Of a stretch of 49,322 bases of DNA, positions 35,500 through 44,301 are shown piece after piece. Numbering within the stretch: position 1 is the first letter of the stretch; every line of letters begins with the position of its first letter. Source of the DNA: Promethearchaeota archaeon (GTDB lineage: Archaea; Asgardarchaeota; Lokiarchaeia; Sigyniarchaeales; SOKP01); NCBI GenBank assembly GCA_016930515.1, contig JAFGGO010000182.1:1-49322 (forward strand). Reading direction: 5' to 3'. Under the pieces are notes generated by a model. That model ran no database searches, was not told where the DNA came from, and saw nothing but the letters and a program-made list of their open reading frames with translations. The position numbers and the translations under genes are program-made.

Positions 35500-36274
35500 T
35501 TAAAGCAAGGCACTAAAAATCTTTTTAACTTCTTTGTAAGCCTCGTTATCAATAGATAGATTCAATAAATTTTCGTTCAATAGATTATATTTCATTAATT
35601 CATTATTATGAGGGATGAAACCTAATAATTGAAGTTCTGGATTGTTTAATTCATTGAGTTTCTGGATTAACACATCCTGGTTATCTGTGGAATATTGATT
35701 TCCCAAAACCCAATAATTCTCAAATTTCAATGACACTTCTTTTGAAATAACTAATATTCGCTCGAGTGTATGTATTGCCATCTTGCTTGGACCTACCACG
35801 ATGATTAAATCCGTCACATCTTTTCCCGTTTTTCGAGCAAAATGCTCTAAACCGGCAGGGCTATCAAAGAGTATGAAATCATAATCTTCTGAAATGATAT
35901 CAAGCGTGTTTTTCAAGACATTGTTGACCGAACAGTAACATCCTACCTTCGGAACGCCCCATTTCTAACAAGTCAAAATCCTTTGCGTGGATGATCGAAC
36001 CGAGAAGCTCGGCTTCAATTGCTTGCTTATTGCTGGTATATGGCGCTATGGTTTCTCGATTAATTTTATACATTACTGATTGCATTTTTCCAGCTATGGT
36101 ATCGTTAAAATTCAGACTCGTCCCTATTCTATCGGCGATATTAGCGTCAGGATCCGCGTCTATAACAATAATTCTATATTTTTTACTATTTTCAATCAAA
36201 GATTTGAGAAATAAAACCAACATTGTGGTTTTTCCAACGCCACCTTTTCCGCTAAATGCTATTATTTTTTTCAT
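35500..36274 (-). pseudogene. CooC-type MinD/ParA ATPase broken by a frameshift
   Basis: Two adjoining minus-strand frames together give one CooC-like protein of about 260 residues. The first (from ATG 36274) has the deviant Walker A SGKGGVGKTT, IDADPDANIAD, and LEMGRSEG at ~103-110, and then goes wrong. The second frame, read through the break near 35943-35946, continues GCYCSVNNVLKNTLDIISED, then DSPAGLEHFARKT and VVGPSKMAIHTLERI. The GCYC motif is the CooC Cys pair that binds Ni/Zn. Comparison with EG-x-GCYC in the family indicates two missing bases. CooC inserts nickel into carbon-monoxide dehydrogenase-type enzymes. A sequencing or assembly error is as likely as a real mutation. Confidence 0.75.
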
Positions 36275-36407
36275 GTTATTTCTACTAGTTCGTAATTTAA
36301 TACAAAATTGATTATAGATTTAAATTAAACACATAAGATCTCTTCTAATTTCAATTTATAATTCTAAATATAACCGATTCTTTTGGGAAATTATATTTTT
36401 TTTGAAG

Positions 36408-36950
36408 TTATATTTGATTTAGACTAATGATTTGTTTGCTAATACGTTGGATATTTTTTAGCGCCTCTTCGTCTTTTAAAACATCTCCTTTATGAAAGCC
36501 AAATCCAAAAACACCGGCAACTTTATTTAGTTGCAATCTTGAGAGATATTCTTCCATTTCGTTTATACCCGCACCCAAATCACGCCTTCCAACTAATATA
36601 TAACTTCCTATTTTACCTGCTAACTGCCCTTTCCTTAAATGCCAAGTTCTTTCCATGAAAGCTCTTAAAGTTGCCGATATTCCTCCCATAAATATGGGAC
36701 TGGATAATATTATTACTTGGCTTTCTTTTAGCTTGCCGTACAATTCTTGCATATCATCTTCAATCGAACATTCGTCTTTATCAATGCAATGATAGCATTC
36801 CTTACATGGGCTAATGTCGTGTTCAGAAAGAAAAATTTTTTCAATTTCAAAATTATCCTCTAATAATTCTGCAAACTTATCAGTTAGCAATTTTGTATTT
36901 CCGTTCTTTCTCGGCGATCCCATAATAAAAAGCGCTTTCTTATTTTTCAT
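36408..36950 (-). CDS. NADPH-dependent FMN reductase / iron-sulfur flavoprotein
   Basis: This 180-residue flavodoxin-like protein has FMN-phosphate loop GSPRKNGNTK (11-20). A compact cysteine motif C49-x2-C52-x2-C55-x5-C61 (CKECYHCIDKDEC), typical of iron-sulfur flavoproteins (Isf) that pair FMN with a [4Fe-4S] cluster, follows. SSPIFMGGISATLRAFMERT and LVGRRDLGAGINEM are typical of the family. Such proteins reduce quinones, oxygen or peroxide, or pass electrons from ferredoxin. The gene overlaps ribL by 11 bp, so the FAD-making and flavin-using genes are coupled. Confidence 0.85.
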   Translation of the reverse strand: MKNKKALFIMGSPRKNGNTKLLTDKFAELLEDNFEIEKIFLSEHDISPCKECYHCIDKDECSIEDDMQELYGKLKESQVIILSSPIFMGGISATLRAFMERTWHLRKGQLAGKIGSYILVGRRDLGAGINEMEEYLSRLQLNKVAGVFGFGFHKGDVLKDEEALKNIQRISKQIISLNQI

Positions 36951-37488
36951 AACTATCTCCCCAGCATATCACTAATTTATCTTTTTTTTTGCTATTATTT
37001 TTATTGTTACTTTCAATTATTCTTCTTTTTATAAGACTTGATGAATTTAATTCATATTTGCTGTAATATTGATTTAATCGCTTAATTTCAATGTGGTCCA
37101 AACCCTGTTTTTTCAGGTTTTGTTTTAAAAAATTAATATCAAATCCTTGATCTGGTCCTAATAGGATAATATCGGGATTAATTTCTGAAATTGAAAATAG
37201 AATTTTATCGTCATTCCTTCCTATTTGTGCAGTTTTTACTTTTTTCAAATTTTTTACGACTTCTAATCTTTGTTTTTCTGGTATTATCGGTGCTACTCCA
37301 GTAAATCTTTTTCTATTTTTATCCGTGGCAACAATCACATGAACTTCTCCTAATTTTGCAGCTTGATTGATTAGAAAGATATGTCCTGGATGTAAAATAT
37401 CAAAAGTTCCAGCAACAACTATTTTTTTACTGATCACTTGAAAATTTGACCCCATTTTTCTATTAGAATTAATCATCGCTATTATCAT
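36940..37488 (-). CDS. ribL: Archaeal FAD synthetase RibL (nucleotidyltransferase)
   Basis: This 182-residue cytidylyltransferase-fold enzyme would transfer AMP from ATP to FMN to make FAD. It has GTFDILHPGH with the HxGH nucleotide motif (H33-P-G-H36). It also has VIVATDKNRKRF, PIIPEKQRLEVVKNLKKV, PDIILLGPDQGFD, and a C-terminal SSSLIKRRI, which replaces the usual ISTT-type motif. This pattern matches archaeal RibL. Family proteins usually begin close to VVAGTFD, so an ATG at 37455 or GTG at 37437 may be the true start. The last ~25 residues are a basic tail overlapping the flavoprotein gene. Confidence 0.8.
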   Translation of the reverse strand: MIIAMINSNRKMGSNFQVISKKIVVAGTFDILHPGHIFLINQAAKLGEVHVIVATDKNRKRFTGVAPIIPEKQRLEVVKNLKKVKTAQIGRNDDKILFSISEINPDIILLGPDQGFDINFLKQNLKKQGLDHIEIKRLNQYYSKYELNSSSLIKRRIIESNNKNNSKKKDKLVICWGDSYEK

Positions 37489-37562
37489 AGCTTCTGATGC
37501 AAAAAATTATCAATAGAAAGAAATGATTTAAGCATCAATTACTCAATATGGGTTAATAGGGA

Positions 37563-37907
37563 TTACATTTGTTTAATGATTTCTTTTAAAATGATTTCCC
37601 CAGTAGCACCAACCATTACGCCATTATTTACCATTGTTTCGCCCTCTACTTTAATGTCCTTATCTAAGAGTTGCCCATCCTTAAAAAATAATAATGTAGG
37701 TACTGCATAGATTTTCAATTTTTGACCTAACTCTCGGTTTTCATCAATGTTGATTTGAATCAAGTCTATTAAGCCACTATCTCGAATTTTTTCTAAGACA
37801 GGAGAAAGCAACTTGCAAGGACCGCACCAATTAGAAGATAAGTCAATTATTAATTTACCTTTATCAGGTCCTTCGATTCCATATTTTTCTAGATCTTTTA
37901 TATTCAT
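37563..37907 (-). CDS. Thioredoxin
   Basis: This 114-residue thioredoxin-fold protein has the active site WCGPC (C28, C31), cis-proline P70 in YAVPTLLFF, and INIDENRELGQKLKIY. The last helix contains GEIILKEIIKQM. It begins 74 bp upstream of ribL on the same strand, which could form a redox/flavin operon. It acts as a cytoplasmic disulfide reductase. Confidence 0.88.
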   Translation of the reverse strand: MNIKDLEKYGIEGPDKGKLIIDLSSNWCGPCKLLSPVLEKIRDSGLIDLIQINIDENRELGQKLKIYAVPTLLFFKDGQLLDKDIKVEGETMVNNGVMVGATGEIILKEIIKQM

Positions 37908-38160
37908 TCGATAAACCTCAATTTAACAGAATTCATAATTTCTTGCATTTTACTCCTCAAATGCATTCATGTGCAAATTATGTTTTTCTGAATAATTATT
38001 CGCAATTATAATTCTATATAGAAATTGCATGCTTTCTTTTTAAACTTTCTGAATATAAATTCAATAATTTTTTGAAATAAAGAGTCAATACTTTTGAAAT
38101 CAGATAATAATTTCGATAATAAATCTGAGAGTTTTTGTTGGATTTTAAAAAATCCATAGA

Positions 38161-38769
38161 TTAATTTTCAAATTCAGGATGGTTGGCATCTATACAAGGA
38201 TGAGTACGAATATCTGAGTTGTTGAAAGTAGTCGGATCGCTTAATTTAGCGTCATTTCTCATATTTTTAAACCTATCCATTAAAACATACATCCAATCCG
38301 CTAGTTTAACATTTAAAGGCGAATCTGAAAATGGTAGATGTGGTTTAATGTCTATCACGGGAGTGTCGTTTATGGCGTCCAACCCTTCAACAACGAGAAT
38401 AGCTGCGTTTTTATATAATAATCTAACGGTTGTCTTGCAAATTGGATTGGGTCTTACAGGAGAGCGCGTGGCAAAAATACCTTTCAATGGCATTTCCATC
38501 AGTCCTCCAGGGTGTACTCTTTTAATTTGACGAGCCTCATCAGGAACCCCGTTAGTCCAAAAAATTACAATGATGTGAGAAAAGTCTTCAATCCCATCCA
38601 AGCAGTCGATATATTCCTCGTTTATTACAATTTGAGAAGTTTTTAAATCTCTTACTTGATTTTCTGTCGTTTGGAGATCTAATTTTATATCCTTGTTCGA
38701 ATATTTTAAGATCGCCTCGTTCATCGTGCTCTTTACGAATCCTATTGGTTTTATGGTGTATTCCTTCAA
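38161..38769 (-). CDS. trmO: TrmO (TsaA/YaeB-like) tRNA methyltransferase
   Basis: This 202-residue protein of the TsaA/UPF0066 family starts YTIKPIGFVKSTMNEA. It has FSHIIVIFW, the signature GIFATRSPVRPNPIC, then LLYKNAAILVVEGLDAINDTPVIDIKP, all hallmarks of the fold. E. coli TrmO uses SAM to methylate t6A37 in tRNA to m6t6A. Archaeal members are thought to act alike. It begins at ATG 38769. Confidence 0.8.
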   Translation of the reverse strand: MKEYTIKPIGFVKSTMNEAILKYSNKDIKLDLQTTENQVRDLKTSQIVINEEYIDCLDGIEDFSHIIVIFWTNGVPDEARQIKRVHPGGLMEMPLKGIFATRSPVRPNPICKTTVRLLYKNAAILVVEGLDAINDTPVIDIKPHLPFSDSPLNVKLADWMYVLMDRFKNMRNDAKLSDPTTFNNSDIRTHPCIDANHPEFEN

Positions 38770-39199
38770 GATGAAATTACTCCACTTGCTCTAAATCGCT
38801 GGTCATACTATCTTATAGTTTAGTATTATTATTAAGTTATTAGCTTTTTTAAAAGACTAACAGTTAAAATAGGATCTTAGAAGCTTTATCTAGATATTCT
38901 ATTTTTTAAAAGAATCTTATTAACTGATAATTCCCATTTGTTTGTGTCCCATAATGTTCTGACACTTTTTATGTTAACTTAAAGATTTTACTACAATAAT
39001 ATTGTAGTATTATTCAAAACAATATTAAAGAGCGTGAAACTCTGCTTTCACGAAAAAAATCTTCAATTGATTTGAGAAGTTATTTCAAAATGTTAGGAGG
39101 TAAAAACCTAATTAGATAAATTAAAAATCCATTAAAACAAATTCCCTCAAGATTTTTTCTTTACCTCCACTAAAAGATGATACTACAAGCCAACAAGCT
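38770..39199. other. 430-bp stretch rich in inverted repeats
   Basis: No gene seen. Structures: a perfect palindrome ACTACAATA-A-TATTGTAGT (38990-39008); a hairpin CGTGAAA/TTTCACG with a 6-nt loop (39033-39052); a 9-bp inverted repeat GGAGGTAAA/TTTACCTCC (39096-39104 with 39160-39168); and GTGTC/GACAC around 38944-38965. They could be operators, an RNA, or a remnant of a small element, but no transposase is present. Confidence 0.45.
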
Positions 39200-39529
39200 C
39201 TATAAAATAGAAGTAAATTTAAAAGTTAATTTTTCTGGCTTATTAATTGGTATTCGCCATTGATAAGAATTGGGATATTCTTCAGAAATGGCAATGATCG
39301 TATCATCTTTTACCTCAAGAGATCTAAAAATTTCGCTAAAAGACACATTTAATATCCATTTTAAAGTATTATCTTTGTTCTCTACAACTGCCACCCACCC
39401 TTCTTCTTCCCAACTAGTTCCTCCCCCAAAAAAGGATAGAGATCCTAAAGTAAGATCACATTTTGGATTTTTATATATCAAATGCCACCCCTTATAAATT
39501 ACTTCTTGTATTGGATGCTTTTCACCCAT
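39200..39529 (-). CDS. Small conserved-looking hypothetical protein
   Basis: This 109-residue soluble protein is unrecognised. It is beta-rich with aromatic and acidic patches: WHLIYKNPKCDL, TSWEEEGWVAVVEN, LKWILNVSFSEIFRSLEV, IIAISEEYPNSYQWRIP. The compact plan recalls immunity-protein-like folds, but no toxin gene is near. It begins at ATG 39529. Confidence 0.5.
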   Translation of the reverse strand: MGEKHPIQEVIYKGWHLIYKNPKCDLTLGSLSFFGGGTSWEEEGWVAVVENKDNTLKWILNVSFSEIFRSLEVKDDTIIAISEEYPNSYQWRIPINKPEKLTFKFTSIL

Positions 39530-39864
39530 ATATATATTTTTTGTACTATAGGAGTAGGAAATTGGAATATAATAATCAGGGAAAATTATTCCATCAACAG
39601 TAAGACAACATTTTTTTTCTCATTTTTTTTGAATAATGTTCATATTGTCATCCCTTATTTTTATATTATGATTATTATTGTGAAGATCCTAAATCAATAA
39701 TCTTATCATGCATTATTAATGAAGAAAAAATGCCATAATATTTCAGGAATAAAATTGATTCATGAGATTTTCTTTTCTTTATTTTTTACCTTCTATCTTA
39801 TATATTTCCTAGCACTGCTTAATGATAAAGAATTCATTTACCTAAATGATATATCTGTAAAAAA

Positions 39865-39873
39865 TTATAAATA
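39865..39873 (+). promoter_or_regulatory. TATA box of the epimerase gene
   Basis: TTATAAATA lies about 22-30 bp before ATG 39895, consistent with leaderless transcription. The rest of 39530-39894 is AT-rich and shows no convincing gene. Confidence 0.45.
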
Positions 39874-39894
39874 AAAAGTAGTATTTTCTCCATC

Positions 39895-40941
39895 ATGACT
39901 ACGAAATTTCTTGTTACGGGCGGAGCTGGGTTTCTTGGTATTAACCTATGTCGATATCTACTCAAAAAAGGATACGATGTTCGAAGTTTAGATATGGCAG
40001 AGTTCGATTATCCCGAAATTGATCGCGTTGAAGTCGTAACTGGAGATATAAGAAACGAAAAAATTGTTAATCAAGCACTGGAAGGTATAGATATTGTCGT
40101 TCATTGTGCTGCAGCCTTGCCTTTGTACACTCCCGAAGAGATTTATGCTGTAGATGTTGTTGGTACGGAAGTTGTCATGAAAAGCGCATTAAAGCATAAA
40201 GTCGATCGAGCCGTGATGATCTCATCAACGGCAGTGTACGGCATCCCAGATCATCACCCCCTTTTCGAAGACGATCGATTGGAAGGAGTTGGTCCATACG
40301 GAGAAGCAAAAATTCTCGCAGAAAAGGTATGTGAAAAATACCGAAAAAATGGACTGTGCGTATCCATATTGCGCCCGAAATCTTTTATAGGGGAAGAGCG
40401 CCTTGGAGTGTTTGCGATTTATTACGATTGGGTAGTAAGTAAAAAAAGCGTGCCAATAGTGGGAAACGGAAAGAATCGCTATCAACTTTTAGATGTTCAG
40501 GATTTATGCGAAGCGTGCCACCTAGCGTCCACCTTACCAAAAGAAAAGGTTAACGATGTGTTTAATATAGGGGCCAAGAAGTTCACGACCATGAAAGAAG
40601 ATTTTGGAGCCGTTCTAACCAAGGCGGGATTTGGCAAGAGAATAATTCCCACACCCCCAAAATTAACCATTTTGGGATTGAGAATCCTTGAAAAGATGAA
40701 ATTATCGCCATTATACAAATGGGTATACGAGACCGCTCCTGAAGACTCCTTCGTTTCGATAGAGAAAGCCGAAAAAGTGTTGGGTTTTAAGCCCAAGTAC
40801 AGTACCAAGAGAACGCTGGTAAAAACCTATGAATGGTACAAGAATAACTATGAAAAAACCATTAATAAAACGGGCATTTCCCACCGGGTACCCTGGTCTC
40901 AGGGAATTCTGAAATACGCTAAAAAATTAATGATATTATAA
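39895..40941 (+). CDS. NAD-dependent epimerase/dehydratase (extended SDR)
   Basis: This 348-residue extended SDR has Rossmann loop GGAGFLG (9-15), DVVGTEVV, ISSTAVYG, catalytic Y135 and K139 (YGEAK), SILRPKSFIG, and LLDVQDLCEACH for the sugar-nucleotide or steroid-like substrate domain. The C-terminal region with FVSIEKAEKVLGFKPKYST is typical of nucleotide-sugar epimerases and 3-beta-HSD-like enzymes. It could make surface glycan sugars or alter isoprenoid/lipid compounds; the choice is not clear. There is no obvious operon partner. Confidence 0.8.
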   Translation: MTTKFLVTGGAGFLGINLCRYLLKKGYDVRSLDMAEFDYPEIDRVEVVTGDIRNEKIVNQALEGIDIVVHCAAALPLYTPEEIYAVDVVGTEVVMKSALKHKVDRAVMISSTAVYGIPDHHPLFEDDRLEGVGPYGEAKILAEKVCEKYRKNGLCVSILRPKSFIGEERLGVFAIYYDWVVSKKSVPIVGNGKNRYQLLDVQDLCEACHLASTLPKEKVNDVFNIGAKKFTTMKEDFGAVLTKAGFGKRIIPTPPKLTILGLRILEKMKLSPLYKWVYETAPEDSFVSIEKAEKVLGFKPKYSTKRTLVKTYEWYKNNYEKTINKTGISHRVPWSQGILKYAKKLMIL

Positions 40942-41015
40942 TACTTTCATTTCAATTTGATTTTTGAAAACTCGGGATTAATTTTTACATCAATTAGATT
41001 CTAATTTCAACTCTG

Positions 41016-41052
41016 GTAAAAATAATTTTACAAGATGTAAAAATTGTTTTAC
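41016..41052. promoter_or_regulatory. Helically phased array of four GTAAAA/TTTTAC half-sites
   Basis: GTAAAA (41016-41021), TTTTAC (41026-41031), GTAAAA (41037-41042) and TTTTAC (41047-41052) alternate in orientation every 10-11 bp, so they face one side of the helix. The middle pair forms TTTTACA-AGA-TGTAAAA. A TATA-like TTAAATAG lies about 35 bp downstream (41083-41090). It looks like a cooperative operator for the transglutaminase-like/CPBP operon. Confidence 0.5.
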
Positions 41053-41113
41053 AAATATTATTGATGAAATCCTCAGAAAGACTTAAATAGTACCCCAATT
41101 TATTGTTTATGTA

Positions 41114-41137
41114 AATTAGCTCGAAGCAAGGCTAATT
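41114..41137 (+). promoter_or_regulatory. Hairpin in the 5-prime leader
   Basis: AATTAGC (41114-41120) pairs perfectly with GCTAATT (41131-41137) around a 10-nt loop, between the operator array and the transglutaminase-like gene. Confidence 0.4.
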
Positions 41138-41162
41138 AGCATTAACATTTCTTGGAAGAAGA

Positions 41163-41185
41163 AATTAAACATGACATGTTTAATT
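41163..41185. promoter_or_regulatory. Perfect 23-bp palindrome before the pseudo-transglutaminase gene
   Basis: AATTAAACATG and CATGTTTAATT (41163-41173, 41175-41185) flank a single A, ending 32 bp before ATG 41218. A dimeric regulator would bind such a site well. As RNA, the one-base gap would force a shorter stem. Confidence 0.55.
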
Positions 41186-41217
41186 ATTTAAAAAAAAGAA
41201 ATTAGAGAGACAAAAAA

Positions 41218-42462
41218 ATGAATACAAAAAAAAAATCGATTTTAAAATATACGACATTAGCTTTTGTAGTATATGGACTGATTCTTTCGGCAACGAGCGC
41301 ATCTTTCTCAACTGATAGACCTAGCGAGAGTTTTTCAATTGCTTTAAGCACTTCAATTGCGACTAATTATACAATTCCACAAAGTATTAAATGTGAAGTA
41401 GTGCTTGATTTTAACTTCACTCAAACTGACTCGACCCCCCAAAATTTCTCTTGTAAAGTACCTCGTTTCGATACAAGAGGCCCAAGTTCACTTTTATCCG
41501 CGGATACACCTCCTTATCAAGAAAGTGTGTTATTAGAACACGAGATCGAGGGATCTCAATACGAACCATTTGCAACTCAAGACCGATTTAACAATACTTT
41601 TGATGTGTTTAACTACACGAACATGCCACAAGGCCAGGAGATGAGTTACCATGCGAAATACAATGTGTATCTAAACCAAATAATATTTGACGACCTCGAA
41701 GAATACAATCCATCATACGATTATTTCGATCCTATCTTCGACTTGTATTGCAATGTTTCTGATGTATTTGCTAATACGAGCGATCCACAACTCATCAATT
41801 GCGCGTTGAACGAAGTTGGAATTAATGCTGATGATTCCCCAATGACTAAGGCGCGAAAAACATGCGCTTTCGTGAGCGATCATCTGATCTTTCAATCAAT
41901 GTCTGGCGTACATAGAGGTGCATCATGGGCGTACGAAAATGGAAAAGGTGATGGATCGGAGTTTTGCGACCTAATGATAGCCCTTCTTCGGATATATGAT
42001 ATTCCAGCCCGAAAAGTCGAGGGATATTTTATAGGTCCAAACCTGCAATTCAGACCGTATGAGGGTTATTCCCAAACGAATTACTTTAACTCGGCCATCT
42101 GGGTGGAATATTACGTGCCTAACGTTGGATGGATTGCGTGCGAACCACAAGTAGCAAGTAAATACAAGACGAGTTATTACACGCTCTTAAATATTGTTGC
42201 GGGCTCTTGGTTTGATTTCCCTAGAATTGACAATTCCACGCTTTTGCTTTCAGAATGGGGTAATGCAATGTATTTAAAGAGTTCTTCCTACGACGCTGCA
42301 ATTAATTTCACCGTTACGGTCTTAGATACGAGTCTAACAAGTTTGCCAGAGAGTATTGGAATTAATTCAATTTTATCAACAAGCATGGTTCTATTTTGTT
42401 CTATTGCGTTGATTTCGCTTGCAGTGTTTCGTAAAAGAAAAACAAGGATCAGAGCTGATTAA
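41218..42462 (+). CDS. Secreted, C-anchored transglutaminase-like protein lacking catalytic His
   Basis: This is 414 residues long. A signal peptide (KYTTLAFVVYGLILSATSASF, about 10-30) and one C-terminal span with basic stop-transfer (SMVLFCSIALISLAVFRKRK) make it a type I membrane protein facing outward. The transglutaminase-like core has C250 in GDGSEFCDLMIALLR and DIPARKVEGY. The usual HAW...D pair reads SAIWVEYYVPNVGWIACEP, so His is Ala293 and Asp is Glu309. The active site is incomplete. Such domains can act as binding modules. ATG 41218 follows a 276-bp regulatory region. The CPBP gene starts 2 bp after its stop, so they form an operon. Confidence 0.75.
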   Translation: MNTKKKSILKYTTLAFVVYGLILSATSASFSTDRPSESFSIALSTSIATNYTIPQSIKCEVVLDFNFTQTDSTPQNFSCKVPRFDTRGPSSLLSADTPPYQESVLLEHEIEGSQYEPFATQDRFNNTFDVFNYTNMPQGQEMSYHAKYNVYLNQIIFDDLEEYNPSYDYFDPIFDLYCNVSDVFANTSDPQLINCALNEVGINADDSPMTKARKTCAFVSDHLIFQSMSGVHRGASWAYENGKGDGSEFCDLMIALLRIYDIPARKVEGYFIGPNLQFRPYEGYSQTNYFNSAIWVEYYVPNVGWIACEPQVASKYKTSYYTLLNIVAGSWFDFPRIDNSTLLLSEWGNAMYLKSSSYDAAINFTVTVLDTSLTSLPESIGINSILSTSMVLFCSIALISLAVFRKRKTRIRAD

Positions 42463-42464
42463 TC

Positions 42465-43364
42465 TTGGGAGAAGAATTAAAGGTATCAAAATTTGAGCAG
42501 ATGAAGTTGTTGTTACGGAAAAAGGATGTGATCTTTTTTATTGGATTGTATTGTTTTTCGTTAATTGTCGTGTCATTATTTTCTGACCAAATTGGGTTTT
42601 CTTACATAGATTATATAACATTTTATGCAGGGATTTCGATACTCCTTTGTTTGACGCTAATTGTTACAAAAAACATTAAACCAAGAGAGATAACAACGAA
42701 AAATGATCTTACAGAAAGTTCCGTCTTGTATGGCTGGACAATTTTGATGATTTTAACCCTATTTAATTTTATATTTACCTTGCGGAGTTTAGGCATTACG
42801 AGTGGAATATATATAACTGTCATTAACGCTATATTTAACAGTATAACCCTGTTTTTAATTCCCTTAATTACTTTAGTATATATCCGAAAGTATTCCTATG
42901 ATTCCCTTGGTTTTTCTAAAGACCAATTAAAGAAAAACGCAATTGCTTCTATTATCGTGTTTGTAGGAATATTAGTGGCGATTTTTATCGTCCAAATAAC
43001 CATCTTTGAGAACGATATTTCTTATGTGATTACTCAACTACCGTTAGCACTCATTCAGAATCTCTTTATTGCAGCCTTGCCAGAGGAATTTATTTTCAGG
43101 GCAACGATTCAAACCCGCATGTCAAACAAATACGAATCCAAGGTACGTGGGATAATCATCACCACCTTGTTATTTGGTGTCTTACATGCCATTTCATGGG
43201 GTCAATCTGGTAATTACAGCATTGAATTAATTTTCCTATTGATATTTAGAGCTATTGTATTTCAAGCATTAATAGGTCTAGTGTTTGGAATAATGTGGGC
43301 AAGGACACACAATTTAATACTTCCTATTATAGCTCACATGGCGTGGAATTGTATATACCTTTAA
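42465..43364 (+). CDS. CPBP-family membrane protease
   Basis: This is 299 residues, starting with TTG 42465 two bases after the previous stop. About eight hydrophobic spans are present. The CPBP motifs are LPEEFIFRATIQT (EExxxR), FGVLHAISW, and IAHMAWNCI. These intramembrane proteases act on prenylated proteins, bacteriocin-like peptides or surface precursors. Sitting directly behind a secreted anchored protein, it may process or mature that protein. It lacks the zinc ribbon seen in the CPBP gene at 31946. Confidence 0.85.
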   Translation: MGEELKVSKFEQMKLLLRKKDVIFFIGLYCFSLIVVSLFSDQIGFSYIDYITFYAGISILLCLTLIVTKNIKPREITTKNDLTESSVLYGWTILMILTLFNFIFTLRSLGITSGIYITVINAIFNSITLFLIPLITLVYIRKYSYDSLGFSKDQLKKNAIASIIVFVGILVAIFIVQITIFENDISYVITQLPLALIQNLFIAALPEEFIFRATIQTRMSNKYESKVRGIIITTLLFGVLHAISWGQSGNYSIELIFLLIFRAIVFQALIGLVFGIMWARTHNLILPIIAHMAWNCIYL

Positions 43365-43410
43365 TTTATTAAATATCTCTTTTTTTTTCTTCTTTTAAAT
43401 ATATGATAAT

Positions 43411-44139
43411 TTATTTTTTATATGAAAGGCTAAGATATACAATAGAACATATAATGGTAATTAACAAAAACATCAAACCTATTAGTTCTTTAACGGGGCT
43501 TGACACATTCTTGCCAGCAACTTGAAGCGTGCCAAAAATTATTATAACGCTTACATAACCTAAAATACTAATCAAAAAAACAAGTATTTTATTTATTTTT
43601 TTTTTTAGAAAAAAGATCCATATAAACATTTGAATGAAAATGTACGAAAAAATCGATTTTGTACGATAGGAGACGAGGACGATTGTCAATACCCAGAAAA
43701 TCGTGAGTATTATGCCTATGAGTAAAATGTATTGGAGCATCATTATTAATCCTAAAGTAAATAGAAAATACGACCACGCAGTTAAAAAAATTATAATTGG
43801 ACTTAATCTACTAAAATTGTGTCCTATTTCAGAGACTTTAAGGATAAAAGAATTTTTCGTTTCGCTAAACAAAATCATGGATTTTTTTCCTTCTTTGGTC
43901 AGGTAATAATCCCCCTCGTTCGTTTTTTCTACTAAATTCGCGTCTACCAAGATCTTTATATGATACGCTATGTTACTAGAGGCGGGTAATTCCAGAGTTT
44001 TTAATAGCCGAGAGTATGAGACTGGTCCGTTATTTTCTTCAATAACGCGAATTATATCGCGCCGTACATAATGCCCTAAAGCTTTAAGGACGCTTTTTAT
44101 TTTTCCCTCATTTTCTTCCATTTCAGAACAGGTCTCCAT
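43411..44139 (-). CDS. Membrane-bound HTH transcription regulator
   Basis: This 242-residue protein has an N-terminal winged helix at ~12-90: VLKALGHYVRRDIIRVIEEN, YSRLLKTLELPASSNIAYHI, and LVDANLVEKTNEGDYYLTKEGK. It is of the ArsR/HTH_20 kind. Four hydrophobic spans follow (IIFLTAWSYFLFTLGLIM, ILLIGIILTIFWVLTIVL, ILVFLISILGYVSVIIIF, LIGLMFLLITIICSIVYL). It is probably a membrane signal sensor. It is convergent with the CPBP/pseudo-transglutaminase operon, whose upstream operator sites it might bind (inference). Confidence 0.75.
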   Translation of the reverse strand: METCSEMEENEGKIKSVLKALGHYVRRDIIRVIEENNGPVSYSRLLKTLELPASSNIAYHIKILVDANLVEKTNEGDYYLTKEGKKSMILFSETKNSFILKVSEIGHNFSRLSPIIIFLTAWSYFLFTLGLIMMLQYILLIGIILTIFWVLTIVLVSYRTKSIFSYIFIQMFIWIFFLKKKINKILVFLISILGYVSVIIIFGTLQVAGKNVSSPVKELIGLMFLLITIICSIVYLSLSYKK

Positions 44140-44301
44140 ACGATTTTGTAAATATTAAAACATGAAGAGTAATAAAAATCCATCTGGTAGATTTGTGAAA
44201 TTTAGAAATTTTTCAAAGAATGTTTCAATCGTTGTTAATAATAAATTTGTCTTGAAGAATGCTTATTTTTGATTTAAACTGGGTTAAAGAGAGTTATTCT
44301 A

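Noticed and set aside
35930..35950. Programmed frameshift in the CooC-type gene (AGG codon context)
   Set aside because: Skipping one base would delete the family residue between EG and GCYC. A two-base loss or sequencing error explains the alignment better, and no stimulatory structure was seen.
38940..39200. Insertion sequence
   Set aside because: There are inverted repeats but no transposase frame and no target duplication visible.
39482..39700. 72-residue frame rich in Phe/Ile/Tyr
   Set aside because: It overlaps the start of the opposite gene and the T-rich promoter region. Its composition is explained by AT-rich DNA.
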